Shown in pieces: positions 26,162 through 36,616 of a stretch of 64,000 nucleotides of DNA. The notes under the pieces were generated by a model. It had not been told where the DNA came from. It saw only the letters and a list, made by a program, of their open reading frames with translations, and searched no databases. The stretch is from Streptomyces sp. NBC_01197 (GTDB lineage Bacteria; Actinomycetota; Actinomycetes; Streptomycetales; Streptomycetaceae), in contig NZ_CP108569.1 of the NCBI RefSeq assembly GCF_036010505.1, positions 1,986,001 to 2,050,000 of the forward strand. The letters are read 5' to 3'. The first letter of the stretch is position 1; every line of letters starts with the position of its first letter. A program made the translations under genes and the position numbers.

Positions 26162-26743
26162 TCAGGCGGGCCCGTCGTCCCCGACGATCGCCCTGAGCCC
26201 GTCCGTGAGGTCCCGCGCGGAGGGGGCCGTGCCGGGATCCATCAGCCACTGCACCATCACCCCGACGAGCAGCGCCTGGTAGACGAGTCCGGCCGTACGG
26301 GCCTTCTCCGGGTCGGTCTTCTCGTCGATGCCCTGGAAGTTCTCGGCGAGCCCAAGACGGCCCTCCTTCTGCGGCCCGGCGATCGCCTTGCGCAGCTCGG
26401 GCTCGTCATCGAAACGCGAGACCACTTCGAGCTGGAGTTTCCACAGGGCCTGGCTGCCCTCGTAGGAGCCGATGACCTTCCCCCACACCGCCTCCAAGCG
26501 CTCGTACGGATCGGCGATGGCCGTGGGATCCACCCCCGACTCCTCGCCGACCGCGTCGCCCCACTCCTCGGTCACCTTGAGGAAGGCCAGATTCAGCAGG
26601 GCCTCCTTGGAACCGTAGTGGTAGCCGATGGAGGCCAGATTCGTACCGGAGGCGGCGACGATGTCGCGGGCCGTCGTCCGCGCGTATCCCTTCTCCAGCA
26701 GGCAGCGCTTGGCGCCTTCGAGCAGATCCTCACGATGTCCCAT
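26162..26743 (-). CDS. TetR-family transcriptional regulator
   Basis: A 193-aa one-domain repressor: helix-turn-helix at 6-50 (REDLLEGAKRCLLEKGYART, ASIGYHYGSKEALLN) and a C-terminal ligand-binding helical domain with two tryptophan-bearing helices (VMVQWLMDPG). It has no ribosome site; TACGCT lies 6 bases before the ATG, indicating a leaderless transcript. A near-perfect palindrome just upstream is the likely autoregulatory operator. The ligand and targets are unknown, and no adjacent efflux gene is divergent to it. Confidence 0.9.
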   Translation of the reverse strand: MGHREDLLEGAKRCLLEKGYARTTARDIVAASGTNLASIGYHYGSKEALLNLAFLKVTEEWGDAVGEESGVDPTAIADPYERLEAVWGKVIGSYEGSQALWKLQLEVVSRFDDEPELRKAIAGPQKEGRLGLAENFQGIDEKTDPEKARTAGLVYQALLVGVMVQWLMDPGTAPSARDLTDGLRAIVGDDGPA

Positions 26744-26749
26744 GACAGC

Positions 26750-26790
26750 AGCGTACCCGGCTCACAGACGCCTGTGTAAGACAAGCGTCT
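26750..26790 (-). promoter_or_regulatory. tetR promoter and palindromic operator
   Basis: On the minus strand TACGCT (26755-26750) is a -10 ending 6 bases before the tetR ATG, with TTACAC about 18 bases upstream as a weak -35. AGACGCCTGT (26766-26775) and ACAAGCGTCT (26781-26790) are inverted copies with one mismatch around 5 bases, overlapping that -35, as expected for self-repression. Confidence 0.6.
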
Positions 26791-26842
26791 ACGAACCGGG
26801 CACAGCGGTGACGTGCGGAAATCAGCGTCAGCCTGCGGAAAA

Positions 26843-28435
26843 TCAGTCGGTCAGGTCGACCGAACGGGCCGAGACGGCGCCGATCTCCTCGGAGATCTCG
26901 GCCAGCACGGCCGGCGGCACGGTGTCGTCGACGGTGAGGACGACCAGCGCCTCGCCGCCCACGGCCGCCCGCGAGACCTGCATGCCCGCGATGTTCAGCC
27001 CGGCCTCGCCGAGGATCTTGCCGACGGCGCCGACCACACCCGGGCGGTCCGTGTAACGCAGCACGACCATGTGGTCGGAGAGCGCCACGTCCACGTCGTA
27101 CTCACCGACGGAGACGATCTTCTGGAGGTTCTTCGGACCGGCCAGCGTGCCGGAGACCGAGACCTCCTCGCCGTCCGCGAGGGTTCCCCGGACGGTGACG
27201 ACGTTGCGGTGGTCGGGCGACTCGGAGCTCGTCGTCAGACGGACCTCGACACCGCGCTCCTGCGCGAACAGCGGGGCGTTGACGTAGCTCACGGTCTCGT
27301 CCACGACATCCTCGAACACACCCTTGAGCGCGGAGAGTTCGAGCACCTTGACGTCGTGCTGGGTGATCTCGCCGTACACCTCGACGTCGAGCCGGGCCGC
27401 GACCTCGCCCGCCAGCGCGGTGAAGATCCGGCCGAGCTTCTCCGCGAGCGGCAGCCCCGGGCGCACGTCCTCGGCGATCACGCCACCCTGGACGTTGACC
27501 GCGTCGGGGACGAGCTCACCGGCGAGCGCGAGGCGGACGGACTTGGCGACCGCGACACCCGCCTTCTCCTGTGCCTCGTCCGTGGAGGCACCGAGGTGCG
27601 GGGTGCAGACGACCTGGTCGAACTGGAAGAGCGGGGAGTCCGTGCAGGGCTCCTTCGCATACACGTCCAGGCCGGCACCGGCGACGCGGCCCTCCTTGAG
27701 GGCGGAGGCGAGCGCCTCCTCGTCCACGATCCCGCCACGCGCGGCGTTGACGATCCGGACGTGCGGCTGCACCTTGTGCAGCGCCTCGTCGCCGATCAGG
27801 CCGATCGTCTCGGGGGTCTTGGGGAGGTGCACGGTGATGAAGTCCGCGACCTCCAGCAGCTCGTCGAGCGAGAGCAGCTTGACGCCCATCTGGGCGGCGC
27901 GCGCGGGCTGTACGTAGGGGTCGTAGGCGACGATCTTCATGCCGAAGGCCGACATGCGCTGCGCGACCAGGACACCGATCCGGCCGAGGCCGACGACACC
28001 GAGGGTCTTCTCGCTCAGCTCGACGCCGGTGTACTTCGAGCGCTTCCACTCGGCGTTCTTGAGCGCGCTGTTGGCCTGCGGAATGTTGCGCGCGGTGGCG
28101 ACCAGCAGACCGCAGGCGAGCTCGGCGGCAGTGACGATGTTGGAGGTCGGCGCGTTCACGACCATGACGCCGGCCTTGGTGGCGGCGGAGACATCGACGT
28201 TGTCCAGGCCGACACCGGCACGAGCGACGATCTTCAGCTTCTTGGCCGCGGCGACTGCCTCGGCATCGACCTTGGTCGCCGAGCGCACCAGGATCGCGTC
28301 CACGTCGGCGATGGCGAGCAGCAGCTCCGCGCGGTCGGCGCCGTTGCAGTGCCGGACCTCGAAGTCCGGGCCCAGCGCGTCCACGGTGGCGGGCGACAGC
28401 TCTTCAGCGATGAGTACGACAGGTTTCGAGCTCAC
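26843..28435 (-). CDS. serA: D-3-phosphoglycerate dehydrogenase
   Basis: A 530-aa enzyme for the first step of serine synthesis (3-phosphoglycerate to 3-phosphohydroxypyruvate, NAD-linked). Domains in order are: substrate/NAD domains (GVGLDNVDVSAATKAG, GVVGLGRIGVLVAQRM, CTPHLGASTDEAQ with the catalytic His), an intervening ASB domain (about 320-450) and a C-terminal ACT domain (VLRYTDRPGVVGAVGKIL), the long actinobacterial type sensitive to serine. GTG at 28435 has GAGGA 5 bases upstream; another GTG four codons earlier is possible. It lies downstream of ilvC behind a hairpin. Confidence 0.95.
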   Translation of the reverse strand: MSSKPVVLIAEELSPATVDALGPDFEVRHCNGADRAELLLAIADVDAILVRSATKVDAEAVAAAKKLKIVARAGVGLDNVDVSAATKAGVMVVNAPTSNIVTAAELACGLLVATARNIPQANSALKNAEWKRSKYTGVELSEKTLGVVGLGRIGVLVAQRMSAFGMKIVAYDPYVQPARAAQMGVKLLSLDELLEVADFITVHLPKTPETIGLIGDEALHKVQPHVRIVNAARGGIVDEEALASALKEGRVAGAGLDVYAKEPCTDSPLFQFDQVVCTPHLGASTDEAQEKAGVAVAKSVRLALAGELVPDAVNVQGGVIAEDVRPGLPLAEKLGRIFTALAGEVAARLDVEVYGEITQHDVKVLELSALKGVFEDVVDETVSYVNAPLFAQERGVEVRLTTSSESPDHRNVVTVRGTLADGEEVSVSGTLAGPKNLQKIVSVGEYDVDVALSDHMVVLRYTDRPGVVGAVGKILGEAGLNIAGMQVSRAAVGGEALVVLTVDDTVPPAVLAEISEEIGAVSARSVDLTD

Positions 28436-28653
28436 GTGAGTCCTCACAAGTCCGAAGGCGAAGGGGGCCCCTCCCGCTCCGTCCAGGCAGTGGGGGCGGA
28501 CGGCCGTCCGACGACCGCAGGCGGAGGGGCTGGGGCGCGTGGAAGACGCACGACGCTGTGGGCCTGACGCGTATGTTCTGAGCAGTGTAGTGGCGTTGCG
28601 GCTTACTTATTCCGCCAGTACGGAAGGATCACCCGTCCGTGGTTGGCCGCAAT

Positions 28654-28690
28654 GGACAGGGGGCCGTCCGGTGCGGAAGGCCCCCTGTCC
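28654..28690 (-). terminator. Terminator-like hairpin of ilvC
   Basis: GGACAGGGGGCC (28654-28665) pairs perfectly over 12 bp with GGCCCCCTGTCC (28679-28690) around 13 bases, 8 bp past the ilvC stop. The remaining gap, 28436-28653, holds the serA promoter and no open frame that I trust. Confidence 0.7.
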
Positions 28691-28697
28691 TCGTGGC

Positions 28698-30357
<1,660 letters not shown>

Positions 30358-30377
30358 GTCGTCGGTCTCTCTCTGTC

Positions 30378-32258
30378 TCAGTTCTCTTCGCTGTCGCCGA
30401 AGTCGGGGCGGACACCGCGGGCGGCCATGACCTCGTCGTTGGAGGTACCGGCGGCCACCATGGGCCAGACCATCGCGTCCTCGTGGACGATGAAGTCGAC
30501 CACGACCGGGCGGTCGTTGATCGCGTTCGCCTCGGCGATGACCTTGTCCAGGTCCTCCGGACGCTCACAGCGCAGCGCGACACAGCCCATGGCCTCGGAC
30601 AGCTTCACGAAGTCCGGAATACGGGTCCCGCCGCTGGCCTTGCCGTCCGCCGCGATGCCGTCGGCGTCGGGGCCGGAGTGCAGCACCGTGTTGGAGTAGC
30701 GCTGGTTGTAGAAGAGGGTCTGCCACTGGCGGACCATCCCGAGCGCGCCGTTGTTGATGATCGCGACCTTGATCGGGATGTTGTTGAGCGCGCAGGTGGT
30801 CAGTTCCTGATTGGTCATCTGGAAGCAGCCGTCGCCGTCGATCGCCCAGACCATCCGGTCCGGCATACCGGCCTTGGCGCCCATCGCCGCCGGGACCGCG
30901 TAGCCCATCGTGCCGGCGCCGCCGGAGTTCAGCCAGGTGGCCGGGTGCTCGTACTGGATGAAGTGCGAGGCCCACATCTGGTGCTGTCCGACGCCCGCCG
31001 CGAAGATCGTGTCGCCGTCGGCGGCCTGGCCGATGCGCTCGATGACCTGCTGCGGGGAGAGGCTGCCGTCCGCGGGCAGGTCGTAGCCCAGCGGGTAGGT
31101 GTCGCGCCAGCGGTTGAGGTCCGTCCACCAGTCCGCGTACCGCTTCTGGGCGGCGGGCCCCATGGTGCCCTCGGTGTGCTCGGCCTGGACGGCCTGGACC
31201 AGGTCGGCGATGACCTCGCGGGCGTCTCCGACGATCGGGACGTCCACCACACGGTTCTTGCCGATCTCGGCGGGGTCGACGTCCGCGTGGATGACCTTGG
31301 CGTCCGGCGCGAAGCTGTCCAGCTTGCCGGTGACGCGGTCGTCGAAGCGGGTGCCGAGCGCGATCAGCAGATCGGACTTCTGCAGCGCGGTCACCGCGGT
31401 CACCGCACCGTGCATCCCGGGCATACCCACGTGCTGCGGGTGGCTGTCGGGGAAGGCGCCGAGCGCCATCAGCGTGGTGGTGACCGGTGCCCCGGTCAGC
31501 TCGGCGAGCACCTTGAGCTCCGCGGTGGCGTGCGCCTTGATGACACCGCCGCCGACGTACAGCACCGGGCGCTTGGACTGCGCGATGAGCCGCGCGGCCT
31601 CACGGATCTGCTTGGCGTGCGGCTTGGTCACCGGCCGGTAGCCGGGCAGCTCCAGCTGCGGCGGCCAGGAGAACGTCGTCTGCGCCTGCAGTGCGTCCTT
31701 GGCGATGTCCACCAGCACCGGTCCCGGCCGCCCGGTAGAGGCGACCTGGAACGCCTCGGCGATCACCCGCGGGATGTCGGCCGCGTCGGTGACCAGCCAG
31801 TTGTGCTTGGTGATCGGCATCGTGATGCCGCAGATGTCCGCCTCCTGGAAGGCGTCCGTACCGATGGAGGCGGAAGCCACCTGGCCGGTGATCGCGACCA
31901 GCGGGACCGAGTCCATGTGTGCGTCGGCGATCGGCGTGACCAGGTTGGTGGCGCCCGGCCCCGAGGTGGCCATGCACACCCCGACCTTGCCGGTGGCCTG
32001 CGCATAACCGGTGGCCGCGTGACCCGCTCCCTGCTCGTGGCGGACCAGGATGTGACGGACCCGGGTGGAGTCCATCATCGGGTCGTACGCCGGGAGGATC
32101 GCACCGCCGGGAATGCCGAATACCGTATCGGCCCCGACTTCCTCGAGAGAACGGATGAGGGACTGCGCGCCCGTGACGTGCTCGACGGTGGCGGACGAAG
32201 GTCCGCCGTTACGGGCCCGCGGCTGCGGGTGGTGGGCCCCGGTGGCCTGCTCGGTCAT
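30378..32258 (-). CDS. ilvB: Acetolactate synthase large (catalytic) subunit
   Basis: A 626-aa thiamine-diphosphate enzyme, first step of branched-chain amino acid synthesis. TPP-activating Glu lies in [17 protein letters not shown]-binding in the middle domain ([14 protein letters not shown]) and the TPP/Mg motif in the C-domain ([17 protein letters not shown], then [13 protein letters not shown]). ATG at 32258 has AGAAGAG about 7 bases upstream; an ATG two codons earlier is an alternative, and longer in-frame readings run into the attenuator. Expression is probably controlled by the leader peptide and terminator at 32329-32447. Confidence 0.95.
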   Translation of the reverse strand: MTEQATGAHHPQPRARNGGPSSATVEHVTGAQSLIRSLEEVGADTVFGIPGGAILPAYDPMMDSTRVRHILVRHEQGAGHAATGYAQATGKVGVCMATSGPGATNLVTPIADAHMDSVPLVAITGQVASASIGTDAFQEADICGITMPITKHNWLVTDAADIPRVIAEAFQVASTGRPGPVLVDIAKDALQAQTTFSWPPQLELPGYRPVTKPHAKQIREAARLIAQSKRPVLYVGGGVIKAHATAELKVLAELTGAPVTTTLMALGAFPDSHPQHVGMPGMHGAVTAVTALQKSDLLIALGTRFDDRVTGKLDSFAPDAKVIHADVDPAEIGKNRVVDVPIVGDAREVIADLVQAVQAEHTEGTMGPAAQKRYADWWTDLNRWRDTYPLGYDLPADGSLSPQQVIERIGQAADGDTIFAAGVGQHQMWASHFIQYEHPATWLNSGGAGTMGYAVPAAMGAKAGMPDRMVWAIDGDGCFQMTNQELTTCALNNIPIKVAIINNGALGMVRQWQTLFYNQRYSNTVLHSGPDADGIAADGKASGGTRIPDFVKLSEAMGCVALRCERPEDLDKVIAEANAINDRPVVVDFIVHEDAMVWPMVAAGTSNDEVMAARGVRPDFGDSEEN

Positions 32259-32328
32259 CGGCATTCTCTTCTCGAAGCTGAGGGTTTTTGCGGGGATTTT
32301 CGCGGTGTTCCGGTGGTGCTGGTGCAAC

Positions 32329-32372
32329 AAAAAACCCCCCGTGCCGTGAGGCAAGCGAGGGGAGCGCGTCGG
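32329..32372 (-). promoter_or_regulatory. ilvB attenuator (terminator/antiterminator)
   Basis: On the minus strand a G-rich arm (GGGGGG, 32340-32335) is followed by TTTTTT (32334-32329), a U-run. It can pair with upstream C-rich stretches, with TGCC/GGCA (32353-32350 and 32345-32342) as inner stem. The segment CCGACGCGCT (32372-32363) is exactly complementary over 10 bases to AGCGCGTCGG in the leader-peptide codons (32419-32410), giving an alternative pairing that would use the C-rich arm. Ribosome stalling at Ile-Leu-Val codons would leave the leader copy free and favour readthrough. Confidence 0.65.
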
Positions 32373-32405
32373 GGGCGTTGAGCGGAGCTGGTGAGGAGCT
32401 CTGCT

Positions 32406-32447
32406 TCAGCCGACGCGCTTTCCAAGTACGAGAATTCGGGTGGTCAT
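32406..32447 (-). CDS. ilvB leader peptide
   Basis: A 13-aa reading frame, MTTRILVLGKRVG, with GGAGG about 11 bases before its ATG. Ile-Leu-Val-Leu stand together, with another Val near the end: the three pathway products. It lies 147 bp before ilvB and directly upstream of the attenuator. Similar ILVL leader peptides precede ilvB in other actinobacteria. Confidence 0.8.
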   Translation of the reverse strand: MTTRILVLGKRVG

Positions 32448-32480
32448 GGCACTGACCCTCCTCCCGCCCCCCGGTGACTG

Positions 32481-35400
32481 TCAAGTGGGTGGGACAGGCG
32501 TCTCATTATTTGAACCGGCGAAGGACCGTGTTCCGAGCAGTACCGGCCTGGCCGCGCCACCCGGCAGGGGGAAGCGAGAACGGCTCAGTGAGCGGCGCAG
32601 CCGGTACTCGTCCAATGGCCCGGCGAAAGCCATGCCCTGTCCGTGGGTGCATCCCATGGCACGCAGCGCTGTCACCTGTTCGGGTAAATCGACCCCGTCC
32701 GCGACCGACTGCATACCCAGATCGCAGGCGATGCGCAGCAGCCCGCTGGTGATTTTATGCAGCCGCGCCGATTCCACCACGCCCTCGACCAGTCCGCGGT
32801 CCAGTTTGAGTACGTCGACGGGCAGCCGCCTCAGTGCGTTTATCGCGGCGTACCCCCGGCCGAATCCGTCCAGGGCGATCCGCACACCGTGCCTGCGCAG
32901 GACCATCAGACGGCGCTCCAGCTCCTCGAAGGCGATCCTCGGGTCGCTGTCGGCGATCTCGATGACCAGGGCGCCGGAGGGCAGCCCGTGCCGGGAGAGG
33001 AGCGCCTCGATGGACCCGAGCGGCATGGATCTGTCCAGCAGCCTGCGGGCGGAGAGGCGCACGGCCACCGGCACCTGGTGCCCGGCGCCGCCGCGGTCCG
33101 CGGCCTGCTCGACGGCCTCTTCGAGCAGCCATCGGCTGAGCTCGCCGGTGCGCGCGCCCTCGGCCAGGTCCCCGGTCTCGTGGACCCGGAGGAACTCCGC
33201 CGGGGTGAAGAGGATGCCCTGGGTGGACCGCCAGCGGGCGTGAGCGGCGACAGCGGCGATCTGTCCGGTGGTGAGATTCACTACGGGCTGGTGCAGCAGG
33301 GCGAACTCGCCGTCGTGCAGCGCGGTACGGAGCCTGGCGGTCAGCTCGGACCGGCGGACGACCTCGGCCTGCATCTGCGGCGCGTACAGCTCGACGCGGT
33401 TCTTGCCGCCGGCTTTCGCACGGTACATGGCGAGGTCGGCGTTGCGCATCAGGTCGGTCGGGGTGATACCCGACTCGGCGAAGGCGACGCCGATGGAGGC
33501 CGCGACCCGCACCTCGCTGCCCTCGATCCGGTACGGCTCGGAGAGCCGCAGCCGGAGCCGGTCGGCGATCTCGTGGACCTGGGATTCGCGGGCGGACTGG
33601 TCCTGGCCGCCGTTGCCGATGATCAGGGCGGCGAACTCGTCGCCGCCGAGCCGGGCCGCCGTGTCCGCGGCCCGGACGGATTCCTGGAGGCGGCGGGCGG
33701 CCTGGATCAGCAGCTCGTCCCCGGCCTGGTGGCCGATGGTGTCGTTCACCGCCTTGAAGCCGTCCAGATCGATGAAGAGCACCGCTGTGCCGTGGTCCGT
33801 CGCTCTGCGCCCGAAGAGCGCCTTGCGGACCCGGTCGGTGAAGAGCGCGCGGTTGGGCAGGCCGGTGAGCGGATCGTGCTCGGCGTTGTGCTGCAACTGC
33901 GCCTGGAGCCGGACCCGTTCGGTCACGTCCCTGCTGTTGAAGATCAAACCGCCCTGGTGGCGGTTGACCGTGGACTCGACATTGAGCCAGTCGCCGGTGC
34001 CGGATCTGAAGCGGCACTCGATACGGGTGGTGGGCTCGGTGGCGGGTGAGGCGGCGAGAAACCGCCGCACCTCGTGGACCACTCGCCCCAGGTCCTCGGA
34101 GTGGATGAGTGAGGCGAGCTCGGAGCCGATGAGTTCTTCGGCGTCCCGCCCGTACACACCGGCGGCGGCGGGGCTGACGTACCGCAGGATGCCGGTGGGG
34201 GCGGCGATCATGATGACATCGCTGGACCCCTGCACCAGGGAGCGGAAGTGGTTCTCCTTCTGGGCCAGTTCATGGGTGAGCGCGATGTTGTCGACGAGCA
34301 TGATGCCCTGCCGTACGACCAAGGCGAGGACGACCGTGCAGCCGGTGAAGACGACCACCCGGTCCACTCTGCGGCCGTCGATCACGTTGTCGAGGATGCC
34401 GAGGGTGCAGACGGCGGCGGCGAGATACGGCGTGAGGGCGGACAGCGATCCCGCGATCGGGCGGCTCGGGCGCCCCGGCTGGCGGATTCCCCGTGGCTCG
34501 GGCGCCGGGTCGGCCCCGGTGAATCCGGTGGCTCCCAGCCGCGCGGCCCAGGGTGCGTACGCCAGGAGCAGCGACCCCGCGAACCAGCCGGCGTCCAGCA
34601 GCTGGCCCGAGTGGTAGTTCGCGCGCAGCAGCGGCGAGGTGAACAGGGCGTCGGACAGGACGGTCAGGGCGAGCCCGGCGATGGCGGTGTTGATCGCCGA
34701 GCGGTTGGCGTTGGACCTGCGGAAGTGCAGGGCGAGCACCATCGACACCAGGACGATGTCGAGGAGCGGGTAGGCGAGCGAGAGGGCCGCGTGGGCCACG
34801 CTCTCGTGGCTGCCTTCCAGCCGCGCGGTGTGGGCCAGCGCAAGGCTCCAGGAGAGCGTCAGCAGCGAGCCGCCGATGAGCCAGGCGTCCAGCGCCAGGC
34901 AGACCCAGCCGGCCCGGGTGACCGGACGCTTGGCGAGGACCAGCAGCCCCACGATGGCCGGCGGCGCGAAGCAGAGGAAGAAGAGATCGGCGAGGGAGGG
35001 ACTGGGCACCGGGACCCGCAGGACGACCTCGTACCAGCCCCACACCGCGTTTCCGCAGGAGGCCATCGCGGAGGAGAGCGCGAAGAGCAGCCAGGCGGGA
35101 CGAAACCTGATCTCCCGGGTACGCGCATAGAAGAGGCAGGAGACCGCCGCCAGCGCCGCGGCGAAGCTGAGACCGAAGTCGCCCATCACGAGAGCCAGCT
35201 GCTTGGAGCCCCAGTCGAAGGCCGAGCCGACCGCGTACCCTCCGCACACCACGGCGAGGAGGAGTTGGGAGAGCAGACCCGCGGGGCCGCCGGGGGCCGG
35301 CTGCCGGGCGAGCAGCGCCCCCGACGCGCTCACCGCTCCTCCCCCGGGCCCGCCGTCCGCGGCATCACCCGGCGCTGGCCGGATCTGTACAGGGCGGGCC

Positions 35401-35549
35401 GCCGGGAACGCCGTCGATGGCCCCGCTGCGTCAGCTGGTTCGTCCATTGGCCGTGCATCGCCCGTCGCCCCCTCGGAATCTGTACGCTCCCCCGCACCGT
35501 GACCTTGCGCGGTGGAACCCCCATCCGGACGATACACCAGGACCGTCAC
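32481..35549 (-). CDS. cdgE: Membrane PAS-GGDEF-EAL cyclic-di-GMP protein, degenerate EAL
   Basis: Up to 1022 aa. About 10 hydrophobic helices (92-420) precede a PAS domain (434-545), a GGDEF domain with intact LGGDEFA (634-640), and an EAL domain (about 735-1000). GGDEF should make cyclic-di-GMP. The EAL domain is eroded: the signature is AHA at about 769-771, the metal Asn of NxS is replaced in VRLSARR, DDFG is DGFG and AEGVE is ADGVD, so phosphodiesterase activity is unlikely. Adjacent to ilvB, as I recall for Streptomyces cdgE, a developmental regulator. The GTG at 35549 has no ribosome site; ATG 35447 (MDEPADAA) is an alternative start. Confidence 0.85.
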   Translation of the reverse strand: MTVLVYRPDGGSTAQGHGAGERTDSEGATGDARPMDEPADAAGPSTAFPAARPVQIRPAPGDAADGGPGGGAVSASGALLARQPAPGGPAGLLSQLLLAVVCGGYAVGSAFDWGSKQLALVMGDFGLSFAAALAAVSCLFYARTREIRFRPAWLLFALSSAMASCGNAVWGWYEVVLRVPVPSPSLADLFFLCFAPPAIVGLLVLAKRPVTRAGWVCLALDAWLIGGSLLTLSWSLALAHTARLEGSHESVAHAALSLAYPLLDIVLVSMVLALHFRRSNANRSAINTAIAGLALTVLSDALFTSPLLRANYHSGQLLDAGWFAGSLLLAYAPWAARLGATGFTGADPAPEPRGIRQPGRPSRPIAGSLSALTPYLAAAVCTLGILDNVIDGRRVDRVVVFTGCTVVLALVVRQGIMLVDNIALTHELAQKENHFRSLVQGSSDVIMIAAPTGILRYVSPAAAGVYGRDAEELIGSELASLIHSEDLGRVVHEVRRFLAASPATEPTTRIECRFRSGTGDWLNVESTVNRHQGGLIFNSRDVTERVRLQAQLQHNAEHDPLTGLPNRALFTDRVRKALFGRRATDHGTAVLFIDLDGFKAVNDTIGHQAGDELLIQAARRLQESVRAADTAARLGGDEFAALIIGNGGQDQSARESQVHEIADRLRLRLSEPYRIEGSEVRVAASIGVAFAESGITPTDLMRNADLAMYRAKAGGKNRVELYAPQMQAEVVRRSELTARLRTALHDGEFALLHQPVVNLTTGQIAAVAAHARWRSTQGILFTPAEFLRVHETGDLAEGARTGELSRWLLEEAVEQAADRGGAGHQVPVAVRLSARRLLDRSMPLGSIEALLSRHGLPSGALVIEIADSDPRIAFEELERRLMVLRRHGVRIALDGFGRGYAAINALRRLPVDVLKLDRGLVEGVVESARLHKITSGLLRIACDLGMQSVADGVDLPEQVTALRAMGCTHGQGMAFAGPLDEYRLRRSLSRSRFPLPGGAARPVLLGTRSFAGSNNETPVPPT

Positions 35550-35631
35550 TCAGGGACATAGCGCTTCTACGCTCCGTTACGATCAGGAGAGTTACGGACA
35601 CACAGCGCATCCAATTGCCTGCAGAACGTGC

Positions 35632-36570
35632 CTATTCGGTCGTCAGGACGACATTGTCCAACTGCTCGTCCGCGGCGAACCGGGTCAGCTGCGCGACCAG
35701 CAGACGTTGGGCGCGCGGCATGAACGCCGAGGTGGGACCGCCCGCGTGGGGGCTGATGAGGCAGCCGGGCGCGTGCCACAACGGATGCCCCGCGGGCAGC
35801 GGTTCGGGGTCGGTGACGTCGAGGGCCGCGTGCAGCCGTTCCGACTCCAGCTCGGTGAGGAGGGCCTTGGTGTCGACAACGGGTCCGCGCGCGACGTTCA
35901 CCAGCAGCGCACCGTCCTTCATCGCCGCCAGGAACTCCGCGCCCGCAAGGCCCCTGGTCTGCTCGGTGAGCGGCGTGGAGAGGACGACGACGTCCGCTTG
36001 CGGCAGCAGTTCGGGCAGCTCGGTGAACGCGTGCACTTGACCGCGCTCCGTGGTGCGTGAGGAGCGCGCGACGCGCACAACCCGCGCGCACTCGAAGGGC
36101 GCGAGCCGGTCCTCGATGGCGGCACCGATCGACCCGTATCCGACGATCAGTACGGACTTGTCGGCGAGCGCCGGGCGGAATCCGGACCGCCACTCCTCGC
36201 GCTGCTGGCCGCGCACGAAGTCGGGTATGCCACGCAGCGAGGCAAGTATCAGGGTGAGGGCGAGTTCGGCGGTCGACGCCTCGTGCACACCGCGCGCGTT
36301 GCAGAGCCGCACGCCCGCGTGGAGACGGTCAAGTCCCGGGCGTACGTGGTCCACACCGGCCGAGAGGGTCTGCACGACGCGCAGATTCGTCATCGCGCCG
36401 AGAGGGCGCAGGGCGACCGCCATGCCCTGCATGTAGGGGACCACGTAGAAGGCGCAGTCCGCGGGGTCCGCCGGGTATTGCGGACCGCCGTTCCAGAAAC
36501 GGTAACGGAGGGCGCCGGGCAGCCCGTCGATCTTGTCGGGCGGGAAGGGGAGCCACACATCAGCAGTCAT
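35632..36570 (-). CDS. D-isomer-specific 2-hydroxyacid dehydrogenase
   Basis: A 312-aa NAD(P)-dependent reductase or dehydrogenase of the 2-hydroxyacid family. The nucleotide fold is LIVGYGSIGAAIEDRL, the conserved Arg lies in LVNVARGPVVDTKAL, the Glu in DVTDPEPLPAGHPLW and the catalytic His in ISPHAGG. Substrate is unknown; glyoxylate/hydroxypyruvate or phosphonate relatives are possible. ATG at 36570 (MTADVWLP) has no ribosome site on its own strand, but TAACCT ends 7 bases upstream, as in leaderless genes. It is divergent from the aldo/keto reductase, with 46 bp between starts. Confidence 0.88.
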   Translation of the reverse strand: MTADVWLPFPPDKIDGLPGALRYRFWNGGPQYPADPADCAFYVVPYMQGMAVALRPLGAMTNLRVVQTLSAGVDHVRPGLDRLHAGVRLCNARGVHEASTAELALTLILASLRGIPDFVRGQQREEWRSGFRPALADKSVLIVGYGSIGAAIEDRLAPFECARVVRVARSSRTTERGQVHAFTELPELLPQADVVVLSTPLTEQTRGLAGAEFLAAMKDGALLVNVARGPVVDTKALLTELESERLHAALDVTDPEPLPAGHPLWHAPGCLISPHAGGPTSAFMPRAQRLLVAQLTRFAADEQLDNVVLTTE

Positions 36571-36577
36571 GACCAGG

Positions 36578-36583
36578 AGGTTA
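36578..36583 (-). promoter_or_regulatory. Candidate leaderless -10 of the 2-hydroxyacid dehydrogenase
   Basis: TAACCT on the minus strand, ending 7 bases before the ATG. No -35 is obvious. The AGGAGG seen here belongs to the plus strand and is too far from the divergent reductase start to serve it. Confidence 0.35.
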
Positions 36584-36616
36584 GTTTGGGGTCGGGAAGA
36601 GGGAGGATGCGGCCAG

